This document shows positions 27,259-34,473 of a stretch of DNA of 64,000 bases, one piece after another. The position numbers and the translations under genes were made by a program. This DNA is from Variovorax paradoxus (GTDB taxonomy: Bacteria > Pseudomonadota > Gammaproteobacteria > Burkholderiales > Burkholderiaceae_C), in assembly GCF_030811855.1 (NCBI RefSeq), contig NZ_JAUSRN010000013.1, positions 62,001-126,000 of the forward strand, written 5' to 3'. Position 1 is the stretch's first letter; each line of letters opens with the position of its first letter. The notes beneath the pieces are model-generated. The model made no database searches, had not been told where the DNA came from, and saw only the letters and a program-made list of their open reading frames with translations.

Positions 27259-28158
27259 ATGTCCCTTCGCGACGACAGCCGTTCCGATTTCGATTCGCTT
27301 CGCCCCGGCGAGAGCACAGAACAGGGCGCCACGCGGCGCACCGCACTCAAGGCCGCCATCGGCGTGGGCTATGCGGCCGCCGTCATGCCGGTCATGGCGC
27401 AGACCGCGATGAGCACCACGGCCGAAGGCCTGAAGGCCGGGCCGATCAAGTACACCGTCAACGGTTTCGAGGTGCCGGCCTATGCGGCCGCGCCCGCGGG
27501 CAAGACGGGTCTGCCGGTGATCCTGGTGATCCAGGAAATCTTTGGCGTACATGAATACATCGCCGACACGTGCCGCCGCTTCGCGCAGCTCGGCTATCTG
27601 GCCATTGCGCCGGAGCTCTATGCGCGGCAAGGCGATCCGCGCGGCTACACCGACATCCCGAAGCTGCAGGCAGACATCGTGAGCAAGGTGCCCGATGCGC
27701 AGGTGCTTGCCGACCTTGATGGCGCACTTTCGTATGCATCGGCCAACGGCGGCAACGTGGCCAAGGCCGGCATCACCGGCTTCTGCTGGGGCGGCCGCTT
27801 CGTGTGGCTCTATGCCGCCACCGGCAAGGTCAAGGCCGGAGTGGCATGGTACGGCCGGCTGGTGGGCCAGCCCAGCGAACTCACGCCGCGGCACCCGGTC
27901 GACGTTGCGGCCAACCTGCAGGCGCCCGTGCTCGGCCTTTACGGCGGCAAAGACCAGGGCATCCCCCTTGACACGATTGATAAGATGAAAGCTGCATTGG
28001 CAAATGGGACCCCGGCTGCCAAGGCTTCGAGCTTCGTCGTGTATCCCGAAGCAGGCCACGCGTTCCATGCCGACTACCGCCCGAGCTATGTAAAGAGCGC
28101 GGCCGAAGACGGCTGGCAGCGCGCCACCGCCTGGTTCAAAGCCAATGGCGTCGTCTGA
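27259..28158 (+). CDS. Dienelactone-hydrolase family protein with likely Tat signal
   Basis: 299 residues. The N-terminus has a twin-arginine-type segment (TRRTALKAAIGVGYAAAVMPVMAQ), implying export. The hydrolase domain shows QEIFGVHEYI, the Cys nucleophile elbow GFCWGG, a late Asp in YGGKDQGIP and His in EAGHAFHAD, i.e. the Cys-Asp-His triad of dienelactone hydrolases. The substrate is unknown; these exported homologues are not necessarily part of aromatic ring cleavage. The start at 27259 follows a GGAG site; an earlier ATG at 27220 lacks one. A terminator follows. Confidence 0.82.
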   Translation: MSLRDDSRSDFDSLRPGESTEQGATRRTALKAAIGVGYAAAVMPVMAQTAMSTTAEGLKAGPIKYTVNGFEVPAYAAAPAGKTGLPVILVIQEIFGVHEYIADTCRRFAQLGYLAIAPELYARQGDPRGYTDIPKLQADIVSKVPDAQVLADLDGALSYASANGGNVAKAGITGFCWGGRFVWLYAATGKVKAGVAWYGRLVGQPSELTPRHPVDVAANLQAPVLGLYGGKDQGIPLDTIDKMKAALANGTPAAKASSFVVYPEAGHAFHADYRPSYVKSAAEDGWQRATAWFKANGVV

Positions 28159-28184
28159 CGACGACCTGTAGCCACCCACCGCCG

Positions 28185-28214
28185 AAGGCCGTCCCAGTGA
28201 CGGCCTTTCTGTTT
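28185..28214 (+). terminator. Rho-independent terminator after dienelactone-hydrolase gene
   Basis: AAGGCCGTC pairs with GACGGCCTT (28185-28193 with 28199-28207, loop CCAGT) and is followed by a T-rich stretch TTCTGTTTT, 27 bp past the stop codon. Confidence 0.85.
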
Positions 28215-28236
28215 TCATGAACGGTATCGGGCATCC

Positions 28237-29199
28237 ATGCCCATCGACATTGCAGCTATGAATTTGATAGTGATCATCCTGGCCACCCTGGTCGCCGGCA
28301 TCGGAAGCGTGTGGCTGGCCGCCTTGCTCCTGCGCGTGGGCGTGCGCAGCGGATCGGGTGGCGTGAACTCGCAGCACCTGCTCAGCCTGGCCGCGGGAGC
28401 GCTTCTCGCCACGGCCTTCATGCACCTGCTGCCCGAAGCCTTCGAGAGCCGCATCGAACCCGCGATGCTGTTCGGCGTGCTGCTGTTCGGCCTGGTGTTC
28501 TTCTTTTTGCTCGACAAGGCTGAGCTTTGGCACCACGGACACGAGCATCACCATGGCGACGCTTTGCCGGGACCGGTGGGGCAGCAGGAGGCCGGGCGCG
28601 CGCATGATCACGACCACGGCCATGCGCATCACGATCACGGCGATCACAGCCACGGCCACGCACCCCGTGCGGGCGGCGGCTGGGCGGTGCTCACCGGCGA
28701 CAGCGTGCACTGCTTCGGCGATGGCATCCTGATCGCGTCGGCCTTCATCGCGGACATCCGTCTCGGGCTGGTCGCGGCCGTTGCTGTGCTTGCGCACGAA
28801 ATCCCTCACCACATCGGCGACCTGGTGGTGCTGCGCCAGAGTTCGGCCAACCAGCGTGTGGCGCTGGTCAAGGTATCGCTGGCCGGCACCATGACCATGC
28901 TCGGCGGCATCGTGGGGTGGTGGCTGGTCGATCGGCTGCACGGCCTGTTGCCGTACTTCCTGGTGCTGGCCGCCAGCAGCTTCGTCTACGTGGCGCTGGC
29001 CGACCTGATTCCCCAGTTGCAGAAACGACTGCCCGCGCGGCAGACCGCGGCGCAGATCGCATGGCTGATCGTCGGCATTGCGCTCGTCACGCTGGTGAGC
29101 CGGCTCGCCCACGGCGAGCACGACCATGGCCATGCGGAACACGGCCACGCAGAGCATGGCCATGCGCACGAAGAAGGCGCCACGGCGCACAAGGACTGA
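28237..29199 (+). CDS. ZIP-family divalent metal transporter
   Basis: 320-residue inner-membrane ZIP transporter. It has about eight hydrophobic helices and a His-rich cytoplasmic loop after helix 3 (HHGHEHHHGD and DHDHGHAHHDHGDHSHGHA, residues about 98-145). The signature helix carries metal ligands in HCFGDGILIASAF and the next in LAHEIPHHIGDLVVL. The C-terminal tail is again His-rich (HGEHDHGHAEHGHAEHGHAH). It likely imports zinc or a related metal. An internal ATG at 28258 (MNLIVIIL) is an alternative start. Confidence 0.88.
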   Translation: MPIDIAAMNLIVIILATLVAGIGSVWLAALLLRVGVRSGSGGVNSQHLLSLAAGALLATAFMHLLPEAFESRIEPAMLFGVLLFGLVFFFLLDKAELWHHGHEHHHGDALPGPVGQQEAGRAHDHDHGHAHHDHGDHSHGHAPRAGGGWAVLTGDSVHCFGDGILIASAFIADIRLGLVAAVAVLAHEIPHHIGDLVVLRQSSANQRVALVKVSLAGTMTMLGGIVGWWLVDRLHGLLPYFLVLAASSFVYVALADLIPQLQKRLPARQTAAQIAWLIVGIALVTLVSRLAHGEHDHGHAEHGHAEHGHAHEEGATAHKD

Positions 29200-29336
29200 T
29201 GGGCCGACTGACCGGCACCGGATGGATACTTTCCGAAACCCACACCTGCCCGGGGAATGGCGCACGGCACCCGAAAGAGGTGCACCATTGGGGGTATGAC
29301 GAATGTCTCGCCCATGCCATCGCCGAGGAACCGATC

Positions 29337-29555
29337 ATGAACAACGTCGACGCCAAGAAGCGTTCTGCTCCGCCATCGACAGAGGATGACGACGACTCGC
29401 CTGTCGATGATTTCGAAGAGTCCGAATCGGAATCCGAAGCCACCGACGACCTGTCGGACGAAACCGGCATCGACCTGACGGATGCCAGCGAACTCGACGC
29501 GGACAACGTTCCCGCGGACGAAGAATTCGACCGGGTGATGAACGCGCCCGATTGA
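29337..29555 (+). CDS. Very acidic small protein
   Basis: 72 residues, with about one third Asp or Glu, including DDDDSPVDDFEESESESEA and ELDADNVPADEEFD. No Cys, no membrane segment and no known domain; probably disordered. A GAGGAA ribosome site lies 8 bp before the ATG at 29337. It follows the His-rich ZIP transporter on the same strand (137-bp gap), so a role in buffering cations is imaginable but unsupported. The gap contains no obvious gene. Confidence 0.62.
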   Translation: MNNVDAKKRSAPPSTEDDDDSPVDDFEESESESEATDDLSDETGIDLTDASELDADNVPADEEFDRVMNAPD

Positions 29556-29567
29556 GCCGATTCTTGA

Positions 29568-30734
29568 TCAGCCCTGGGCCGCAGCCGCTGCGCGCAGACG
29601 CTGCGGGCCGAGCATTTCTGCCGTAAGGCCGAAGCCCGCGATGCGCTCCGGCAGCGGCAGTCCGCGTGCCAACGCTGCGCAGGCCTCGCCCATGGCCGCC
29701 GACGTCTGGATGCCGTAGCCGCCCTGCGCCGCCACCCAGAAGAAGCCCGGCGCGTCCGGGTCGAAGCCGCCCACCAGGTCGCCATCGGCCACGAAGGAAC
29801 GCAGGCCCGCCCAGGTGCGCGTCGGCCGGCGGATCGCGAGGGTGGTCGCCTCTTCGATGCGGTGGATTGCGAAGGCGATGTCGAGCTCTTCGGGCTGCAC
29901 GTCCTGCGGTTCGACCGGATCGGCATTGGCCGGTGAGCCCAGCAGCATGCCCGCGTCGGGCTTGATGTACCAGCCTTCGTCGGCACTGAACACCATGGGC
30001 CAGTGCGCGACGCTGCTGCCTTCGGGTGGCGCGAAGATGAAAGCCGAGCGCCGGCGCGGCTCGATGCCGATGGGGTGCACGCCGGCCATCTGCGCGATGG
30101 TGTCCACCCAGGCACCCGCGGCGTTGAGCACCACCGGCGCTTCATAGACCGCGCCGCCAGCCGTCACGCGCCAGTGATCGCCAACGCGCTCGATGGCCGT
30201 CACACCGGCATCGCACACCAGCTTGCCGCCGGCCTGCCGCATGCCGCGCAGATAGCCCTGGTGGATGGCATGCACGTCCATGTCGGCGGCGTCTGGCTCG
30301 TAGACGGCGCCTGCCACCTGGTCGGGCCGCAGCACGGGCACCCTGTTGATCGCTTCTTCACCGCTGAGACGCTCGGCGCCCCTGTCCATGGCGCGCAGCA
30401 CGTTCCAGTGGGCTTCGAGCTCCGGCAGATGCTCCTTGCCCGCGACCATCATCGCGCCGCGCGGCGTGAGCAGCGGATGCTCGGAAAAGCCTTCGGGCGG
30501 ATGCTCGAGAAAGGCGCGGCTTGCCATGGTGAGGGCGCGCACTTGCGCAGTGCCATAGCTTTCCATGAAGAGTGCGGCCGAGCGCCCCGTGGAGTGATAG
30601 CCCGGCTGGGCTTCGCGTTCGAGCAGGATCACGCGGGCGTGAGGCGCGAGCCAATGGGCCACGGAAGCCCCGGCAATGCCGCCGCCGATCACGAGGTAGT
30701 CGGCCACCGTGGGCGCTGAAGAGTTTGCAGTCAT
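29568..30734 (-). CDS. FAD-dependent oxidoreductase of the DAO family
   Basis: 388 residues. The N-terminal dinucleotide motif is YLVIGGGIAGASVAHWLAP, with the FAD-contact stretch STGRSAALFMESYG next, and the C-terminal domain has GGYGIQTSAAMGEACAALA. These are features of glycine/sarcosine/D-amino-acid oxidase-type flavoproteins that oxidise an amine. The start at 30734 (MTANSSAP) avoids an improbable 26-residue extension that would overlap operator-like repeats. It is divergent from an XRE-cupin regulator; the shared region carries palindromes, so it is the likely regulatory target. Confidence 0.82.
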   Translation of the reverse strand: MTANSSAPTVADYLVIGGGIAGASVAHWLAPHARVILLEREAQPGYHSTGRSAALFMESYGTAQVRALTMASRAFLEHPPEGFSEHPLLTPRGAMMVAGKEHLPELEAHWNVLRAMDRGAERLSGEEAINRVPVLRPDQVAGAVYEPDAADMDVHAIHQGYLRGMRQAGGKLVCDAGVTAIERVGDHWRVTAGGAVYEAPVVLNAAGAWVDTIAQMAGVHPIGIEPRRRSAFIFAPPEGSSVAHWPMVFSADEGWYIKPDAGMLLGSPANADPVEPQDVQPEELDIAFAIHRIEEATTLAIRRPTRTWAGLRSFVADGDLVGGFDPDAPGFFWVAAQGGYGIQTSAAMGEACAALARGLPLPERIAGFGLTAEMLGPQRLRAAAAAQG

Positions 30735-30755
30735 CAGCGAAAGTGTAGGTGAAAA

Positions 30756-30771
30756 TTTGCGGATACGCAAA
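30756..30771. promoter_or_regulatory. Operator-like palindrome, site 1
   Basis: TTTGCG-GATA-CGCAAA, 6-bp perfect arms within an AATTTGCG...CGCAAAATT context, 22 bp upstream of the flavoprotein start codon. The same arms recur at sites 2 and 3. Confidence 0.7.
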
Positions 30772-30817
30772 ATTCCCCACAAGATGCCAATAGAAGGCCT
30801 GCAAAACAGCATTGCGG

Positions 30818-30837
30818 AATTTGCGTTAACGCAAATT
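30818..30837. promoter_or_regulatory. Operator-like palindrome, site 2 (perfect)
   Basis: AATTTGCGTTAACGCAAATT is a perfect 20-bp palindrome. Its centre is 64 bp from that of site 1, about six helical turns. It lies in the shared upstream region of the flavoprotein and XRE-cupin genes. Confidence 0.75.
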
Positions 30838-30852
30838 GCTTATACGCAAATT
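30835..30852. promoter_or_regulatory. Operator-like palindrome, site 3 (degenerate)
   Basis: A consensus right half CGCAAATT follows a degraded left half (ATTGCT, matching 4 of 6 positions) with the same 4-bp spacer. It partly overlaps site 2, centre to centre 15 bp, and is 18 bp before the XRE-cupin start. Confidence 0.55.
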
Positions 30853-30869
30853 CAGGGCCTTCGTCGGTC

Positions 30870-31682
30870 ATGTCTGCGCTGATGGACCGGCAACGGGCTG
30901 GCAGAATCGCAATGCACTACAAGAGAAAGCCAAGCGTGAATCCACACACTGGGACCAAGCCGGGGACAAAGCCGAAGGACGAGGCGCCCACGCTGGACCG
31001 CACCACCTTCGGCCATCGCCTGCGCACGGCGCGCAAGCGTTTCGGCTGGACACTGGCACAGCTGGCGGAGCGCTCGGGCGTGTCGATCACCACCATCTCC
31101 CGCGCCGAGCGCGGCCAGCTGGCGCTGGGCTACGAGAACTTCACCGCGCTGGGCCGCGCGTTGGAGATGGACATGAACGCCATGTTCGCGGGCGCCGGCG
31201 TCAAACCCGAACAACTGGGCGGGCCGGTCGTCACGCGCGCTGGAAAGGGCGTGGTGTACCGCGGGCTGTCGATTGCCTATGAATTTCTCGGCACCACGGC
31301 GGCCGGCAAGCAGATGAGTCCCATCGTGGGCACCGTGCATGCGCGCCGCATCCATGGCCCGGAAGATTTCGTGCGGCACTCCGGCGAAGAATTCGCCTAC
31401 GTGCTGTCCGGCGAGATCGAGGTGCACTTCGACAATGGCAAGGTCGTGCGCCTTGCGCGCGGCGACTCGCTGTATTTCGACAGCCGCATCGGCCACGCCT
31501 ACGTGAGCGTGAGCCGCCAGCTCGCGAAGATCGTTGGCATGACCACCACGGAGAGCGGGCACATGACATCGGCGCGCGAGGCGCCCGCGTCCCGGCTTGC
31601 AGGCAAGGCGCGGCCCCAGCCCAAGCCGAAATCCAGGCCGGCAGCCACAACGAAGAAAATCGCGCGCGGCCGCGCAGGCTGA
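30870..31682 (+). CDS. XRE-family regulator with C-terminal cupin domain
   Basis: 270 residues from the first ATG. An HTH_3 domain occupies about residues 45-105 (LAQLAERSGVSITTISRAERGQLAL), and a cupin domain follows at about 165-235 (HSGEEFAYVLSGEIEVHFD...LARGDSLYFDSRIGHAYVSV), as in PuuR-type regulators that sense amines or amino acids. The tail is Lys/Arg/Pro-rich. The true start is uncertain: ATG at 30870, ATG at 30912 or GTG at 30936 all lie before the HTH and none has a good ribosome site. It most likely binds the TTTGCG-N4-CGCAAA sites immediately upstream and controls itself and the divergent flavoprotein. Confidence 0.82.
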   Translation: MSALMDRQRAGRIAMHYKRKPSVNPHTGTKPGTKPKDEAPTLDRTTFGHRLRTARKRFGWTLAQLAERSGVSITTISRAERGQLALGYENFTALGRALEMDMNAMFAGAGVKPEQLGGPVVTRAGKGVVYRGLSIAYEFLGTTAAGKQMSPIVGTVHARRIHGPEDFVRHSGEEFAYVLSGEIEVHFDNGKVVRLARGDSLYFDSRIGHAYVSVSRQLAKIVGMTTTESGHMTSAREAPASRLAGKARPQPKPKSRPAATTKKIARGRAG

Positions 31683-31701
31683 GGTTTCGCGGCCCCGCCC
31701 C

Positions 31702-33687
31702 TCAGGGCTGATCCTTCTGCGGTTCGCCCGGTCGGCCGGGCGGGCGTCGATGGGCTGCCGCCGCGGCAGTGGCCGCGTGCTGCTGGGCCTGTTGCTGTTG
31801 CTGGCGGATCTGCTGCTGCTGCGCCTGCTGCGCCTGCTGCTGCTGTTGGCGCTGTTGATGCTGTTGCTGTTGCTGTTGTTGTCGCGCCGCTTGCGCCTGT
31901 TGCTGCTGCCGCTGCATCTGCTCTTGCTGCTGCTGTTGTCGGGCCTGCTGCTGCTCCTGTTGCCGCTGCATCTGCTGCTGTCGAGCCTGCTGCTGTTGAG
32001 CGCGCTGTTGTTGAACCTGCTGTTGCTGGACCATGCGGGCCTGCTGCTGGGCTTGCTGTTGCTGCTGCATCTGCTGTCGTCGTGCTTGCTCCTGTTGCGC
32101 CGACTGCCTTTGTTGCTGGCGCGCCTGCATGGCCTGTTGCTGCTGTTGCCGTTGAGCCTGCTGGCTGGCAACGCGCGCCTGTTGCTGCTGGGCCTGTTGT
32201 TGCCGCGCCTGGTCCTGCTGCTGTTGTTGAAGCCGGGCTTGCGGTGCTTGCTGAGGGGCATTGCGCGCCTGCTGCCTTGCCTGCCGCTCCTGTTGCTGTG
32301 CTTGCTGCTGCGCCTGTTGCTGCGCCTGTTGCTGCGCCTGTTGCGTCTGTTGCGCTTGCTGGCGCTGCATCCGGTCTTGTTGCTGTTGCTGCTGCAGACG
32401 AGTCTGTCGCTCCTGTTGTTCTTGCTGGCGTTGGCGTGCCTGCAACTGCTGCGCCTGTTGCCCGGCTTGTTGCTGCTCCTGCTGCTGGCGCATGAAGGCC
32501 TGCTGCTGCTGCTGACGTGCTTGCTGTTGTTGTTGCTCCTGCTGCACCAGCTGCGCGTTTCGTTGCTGCGCCAGGCCCGGAGCGCCCGCGAAATTGGCGG
32601 CGGGGGCGCCAGGCGGCACGCCTCGCGGCGCGTTGTTGTTGGTGTTGTAGACGTTCCGCACGTTGTTGACCACCGTCGTCGAACGCGAGATGTACGTGCT
32701 GTTGTTGTAGACCACGGCGGGCCGGGCGTAGGCCGGTTGCACTGCGCGGTTCCGGTCGCTGTCGCGGTAGCGCGGCGCGCCCCAGTTCACGTCCCATGAA
32801 CGCCAGCCCCAGTCGTGGCGTTCGAGCGCGGCCCCCACGACCACGCCGAGTCCGAAGGTGAACGCACCGGCCGCCGCCACTTGGCCACGGCTGTAGCCGG
32901 GCGCGGCCTCGACGGGCCGGGCATAGGCATAGCCGGGGTACACGGGCACCGGCTCGCCGTAGATCCGCTCTGGGTCGTAGCTCGGCACGTACACCACGTC
33001 GGGCTGCGCGGGCTCGATGGTGATGAACTGCGGTGGAGGCTCGATCACGGCTGGGCCGGCATAAACCGGCTGCATGTCGGGCGCCGGCGTGTAATGAGGC
33101 GGCGCCGATGCGCTCGCAACGCGCAGCTTGTTATTGTTCTTCAGTCGGCCCGCCGCCGATGCGCGCTGGCGCATGACCTGGATGGCGTTCATCACGTCGG
33201 CCGGATCGTTGTAGTAGGCCCGGCCGAGCGCCTCGGTCCACGCGATGTTGCCAGCCATCTGGTCCAGCACCGGGCGGAATGCGGTGAGCGACTTGACGCT
33301 CGGATCCCAAGGCTGCTGGTTGGCTGCGTCAGCGAGCGGTCCGCCCCTGAGCGCTGCGTTCTGCGCGAGCCAGCCATGCGCGGCAGTGATCTGGTCGGGA
33401 TAAGTTGAGCCGGCCAATACCTGCGCCACCAGCTTGTCGGGATACAGCGCGATGGGCGCGACGAGCTGATAGAGCTGCTCGGCCGACGGTGGCGTGAAGG
33501 CTGCAGGCGCTGGAGCGACCGGCGGGGGTGCAGGTGCAGGCGCGGGTGCAACGGCCGCTGGAGAGGTAGGTGCCTGAACAGCGGGCGCGGTGTTGGTCTT
33601 GTTGCAGCCGGCGATGGCGAGCGCGCCGATGCACAGCGTGATCGTCAAGAGCCGCGTGGCGGGCGTGCGGCGAAATGATGTTGTCAT
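31702..33687 (-). CDS. DUF3300 lipoprotein with long glutamine-rich tail
   Basis: 661 residues. A lipoprotein signal (TLCIGALAIAGC, Cys at the lipobox) is followed by a Pro/Ala linker and the DUF3300 domain (about residues 65-300: YQLVAPIALYPDKLVAQVLAG, DQITAAHGWLAQN, VYVPSYDPERIYG). From about residue 371 to 636 the chain is dominated by Gln with Ala, Arg and Met, predicting a long helical or disordered tail. DUF3300 has no known function. It converges with the XRE-cupin gene and starts downstream of two palindromes. The extreme tail looks like low-complexity expansion. Confidence 0.82.
   Translation of the reverse strand: MTTSFRRTPATRLLTITLCIGALAIAGCNKTNTAPAVQAPTSPAAVAPAPAPAPPPVAPAPAAFTPPSAEQLYQLVAPIALYPDKLVAQVLAGSTYPDQITAAHGWLAQNAALRGGPLADAANQQPWDPSVKSLTAFRPVLDQMAGNIAWTEALGRAYYNDPADVMNAIQVMRQRASAAGRLKNNNKLRVASASAPPHYTPAPDMQPVYAGPAVIEPPPQFITIEPAQPDVVYVPSYDPERIYGEPVPVYPGYAYARPVEAAPGYSRGQVAAAGAFTFGLGVVVGAALERHDWGWRSWDVNWGAPRYRDSDRNRAVQPAYARPAVVYNNSTYISRSTTVVNNVRNVYNTNNNAPRGVPPGAPAANFAGAPGLAQQRNAQLVQQEQQQQQARQQQQQAFMRQQQEQQQAGQQAQQLQARQRQQEQQERQTRLQQQQQQDRMQRQQAQQTQQAQQQAQQQAQQQAQQQERQARQQARNAPQQAPQARLQQQQQDQARQQQAQQQQARVASQQAQRQQQQQAMQARQQQRQSAQQEQARRQQMQQQQQAQQQARMVQQQQVQQQRAQQQQARQQQMQRQQEQQQARQQQQQEQMQRQQQQAQAARQQQQQQQHQQRQQQQQAQQAQQQQIRQQQQQAQQHAATAAAAAHRRPPGRPGEPQKDQP
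31780..32575 (-). repeat. Glutamine-codon low-complexity tract
   Basis: About 800 bp of irregular CAG/CAA-rich codons (seen on the plus strand as CTG/TTG) encode the Gln-rich tail of the DUF3300 protein. There is no fixed period and no spacer structure, so it is codon-level low complexity rather than a tandem array of one unit. Confidence 0.85.
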
Positions 33688-33738
33688 CTAAAGTTCCTGT
33701 GGGCGTAGAGGTCACGCCCTCGAAACTCTTCAACGGCG

Positions 33739-33780
33739 CGCCACCGGTGGCGACGACGCCAGCTTGCATCGACGATGCAA
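33739..33780. promoter_or_regulatory. Two palindromes between DUF3299 and DUF3300 genes
   Basis: CGCCACCGGTGGCG (33739-33752) is a perfect 14-bp palindrome. TTGCATCG-A-CGATGCAA (33764-33780) is a perfect 8-bp inverted repeat around one base. They lie 52-93 bp upstream of the DUF3300 start, and just past the 3' end of the DUF3299 gene. They may be operators for DUF3300 or a folded 3' end of the upstream operon; no T-run follows. Confidence 0.45.
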
Positions 33781-33830
33781 CGGTCTGTGTCGGTGCTGCG
33801 CCGCCCGCCTTGTCGGCGCAGAGCCACAGG

Positions 33831-34469
33831 TTACTTGGCGCCGCCCGCGTACTTGGTGACGCTGGTCGCATTCACGTGATAGCCGCTCACGCCCATCATC
33901 GAATCGTTGCGTAGGGTTTGCAGCTTGCCGGTGACCCACACGGTGTCCATGGCGCGGAACTTGGCGCCCTTTGGCGTGACCACGTGCAGGATCTGGTTGG
34001 CCGGCGGCGGCGGCGTGTGGATGCAGGCGCCGAAATAGGGTACGAGCAGAAACTCGGTCACCTCGCCCTTGGCCTCTTCGAGCGGCACGATGAATCCCGG
34101 GATCTTGATGTCCGCGCCGTTCATGGCCGGATTGGTCGGCGCGTTGTTCGACACCTCCTGCATCTTCATGAGCAGCTCGTTGGCGCGCGGGTCGCCGTCG
34201 TTGAGCGCGCTCAGGTCCATGCCCTTGAATTCCTTGGCCGGATCCCAGTCCTTGGGCACCAGCTCTTCCCAGGTAATCTGGCGCGGCTGGCCCGGCGCGG
34301 CCTTGGCTGCGGCGGGCGGTGCAGCCTTGCCGCCAAGCGGGTTCGATGCGGTCGTGTCCTTGGGCGCGGGTTCGGCGGCCCATGTGGCGGCAGCGAGGCC
34401 GGCGCCGGCGAGCAGCATCGAAAGCCGGGAAAAAGCTCGGAGCGTAGGTGTCTTCTTTGCGATGCGCAT
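33831..34469 (-). CDS. DUF3299 secreted protein of a Zrg-like operon
   Basis: 212 residues from the ATG at 34469 (MRIAKKTPTLRAF), preceded by GAGG. It has a signal peptide (RLSMLLAGAGLAAATWA) and an Ala/Pro linker, then the DUF3299 domain: ITWEELVPKDWDP, IPGFIVPLE, EFLLVPYFGACIHTPPPP, VTGKLQT. A Cys and a His within YFGACIHTPPPPANQ are the obvious candidate metal or redox ligands. It begins 4 bp after the ABC permease stop and is the last gene of the operon. Such proteins accompany DUF2796 and MacB-type ABC genes in metal-linked loci. Confidence 0.78.
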   Translation of the reverse strand: MRIAKKTPTLRAFSRLSMLLAGAGLAAATWAAEPAPKDTTASNPLGGKAAPPAAAKAAPGQPRQITWEELVPKDWDPAKEFKGMDLSALNDGDPRANELLMKMQEVSNNAPTNPAMNGADIKIPGFIVPLEEAKGEVTEFLLVPYFGACIHTPPPPANQILHVVTPKGAKFRAMDTVWVTGKLQTLRNDSMMGVSGYHVNATSVTKYAGGAK

Positions 34470-34473
34470 GGTT

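Noticed and set aside
31780..32575. Repetitive tract that might be mistaken for a CRISPR or tandem-repeat array.
   Set aside because: There are no fixed-length repeats separated by unique spacers; it is a codon-level low-complexity region.
31597..32799. A 400-codon plus-strand frame with very long leucine runs that looks like a hydrophobic membrane protein.
   Set aside because: It is the antisense reading of the CAG/CAA-rich glutamine tract of the DUF3300 gene (CTG/TTG codons) and has no family features or ribosome site.
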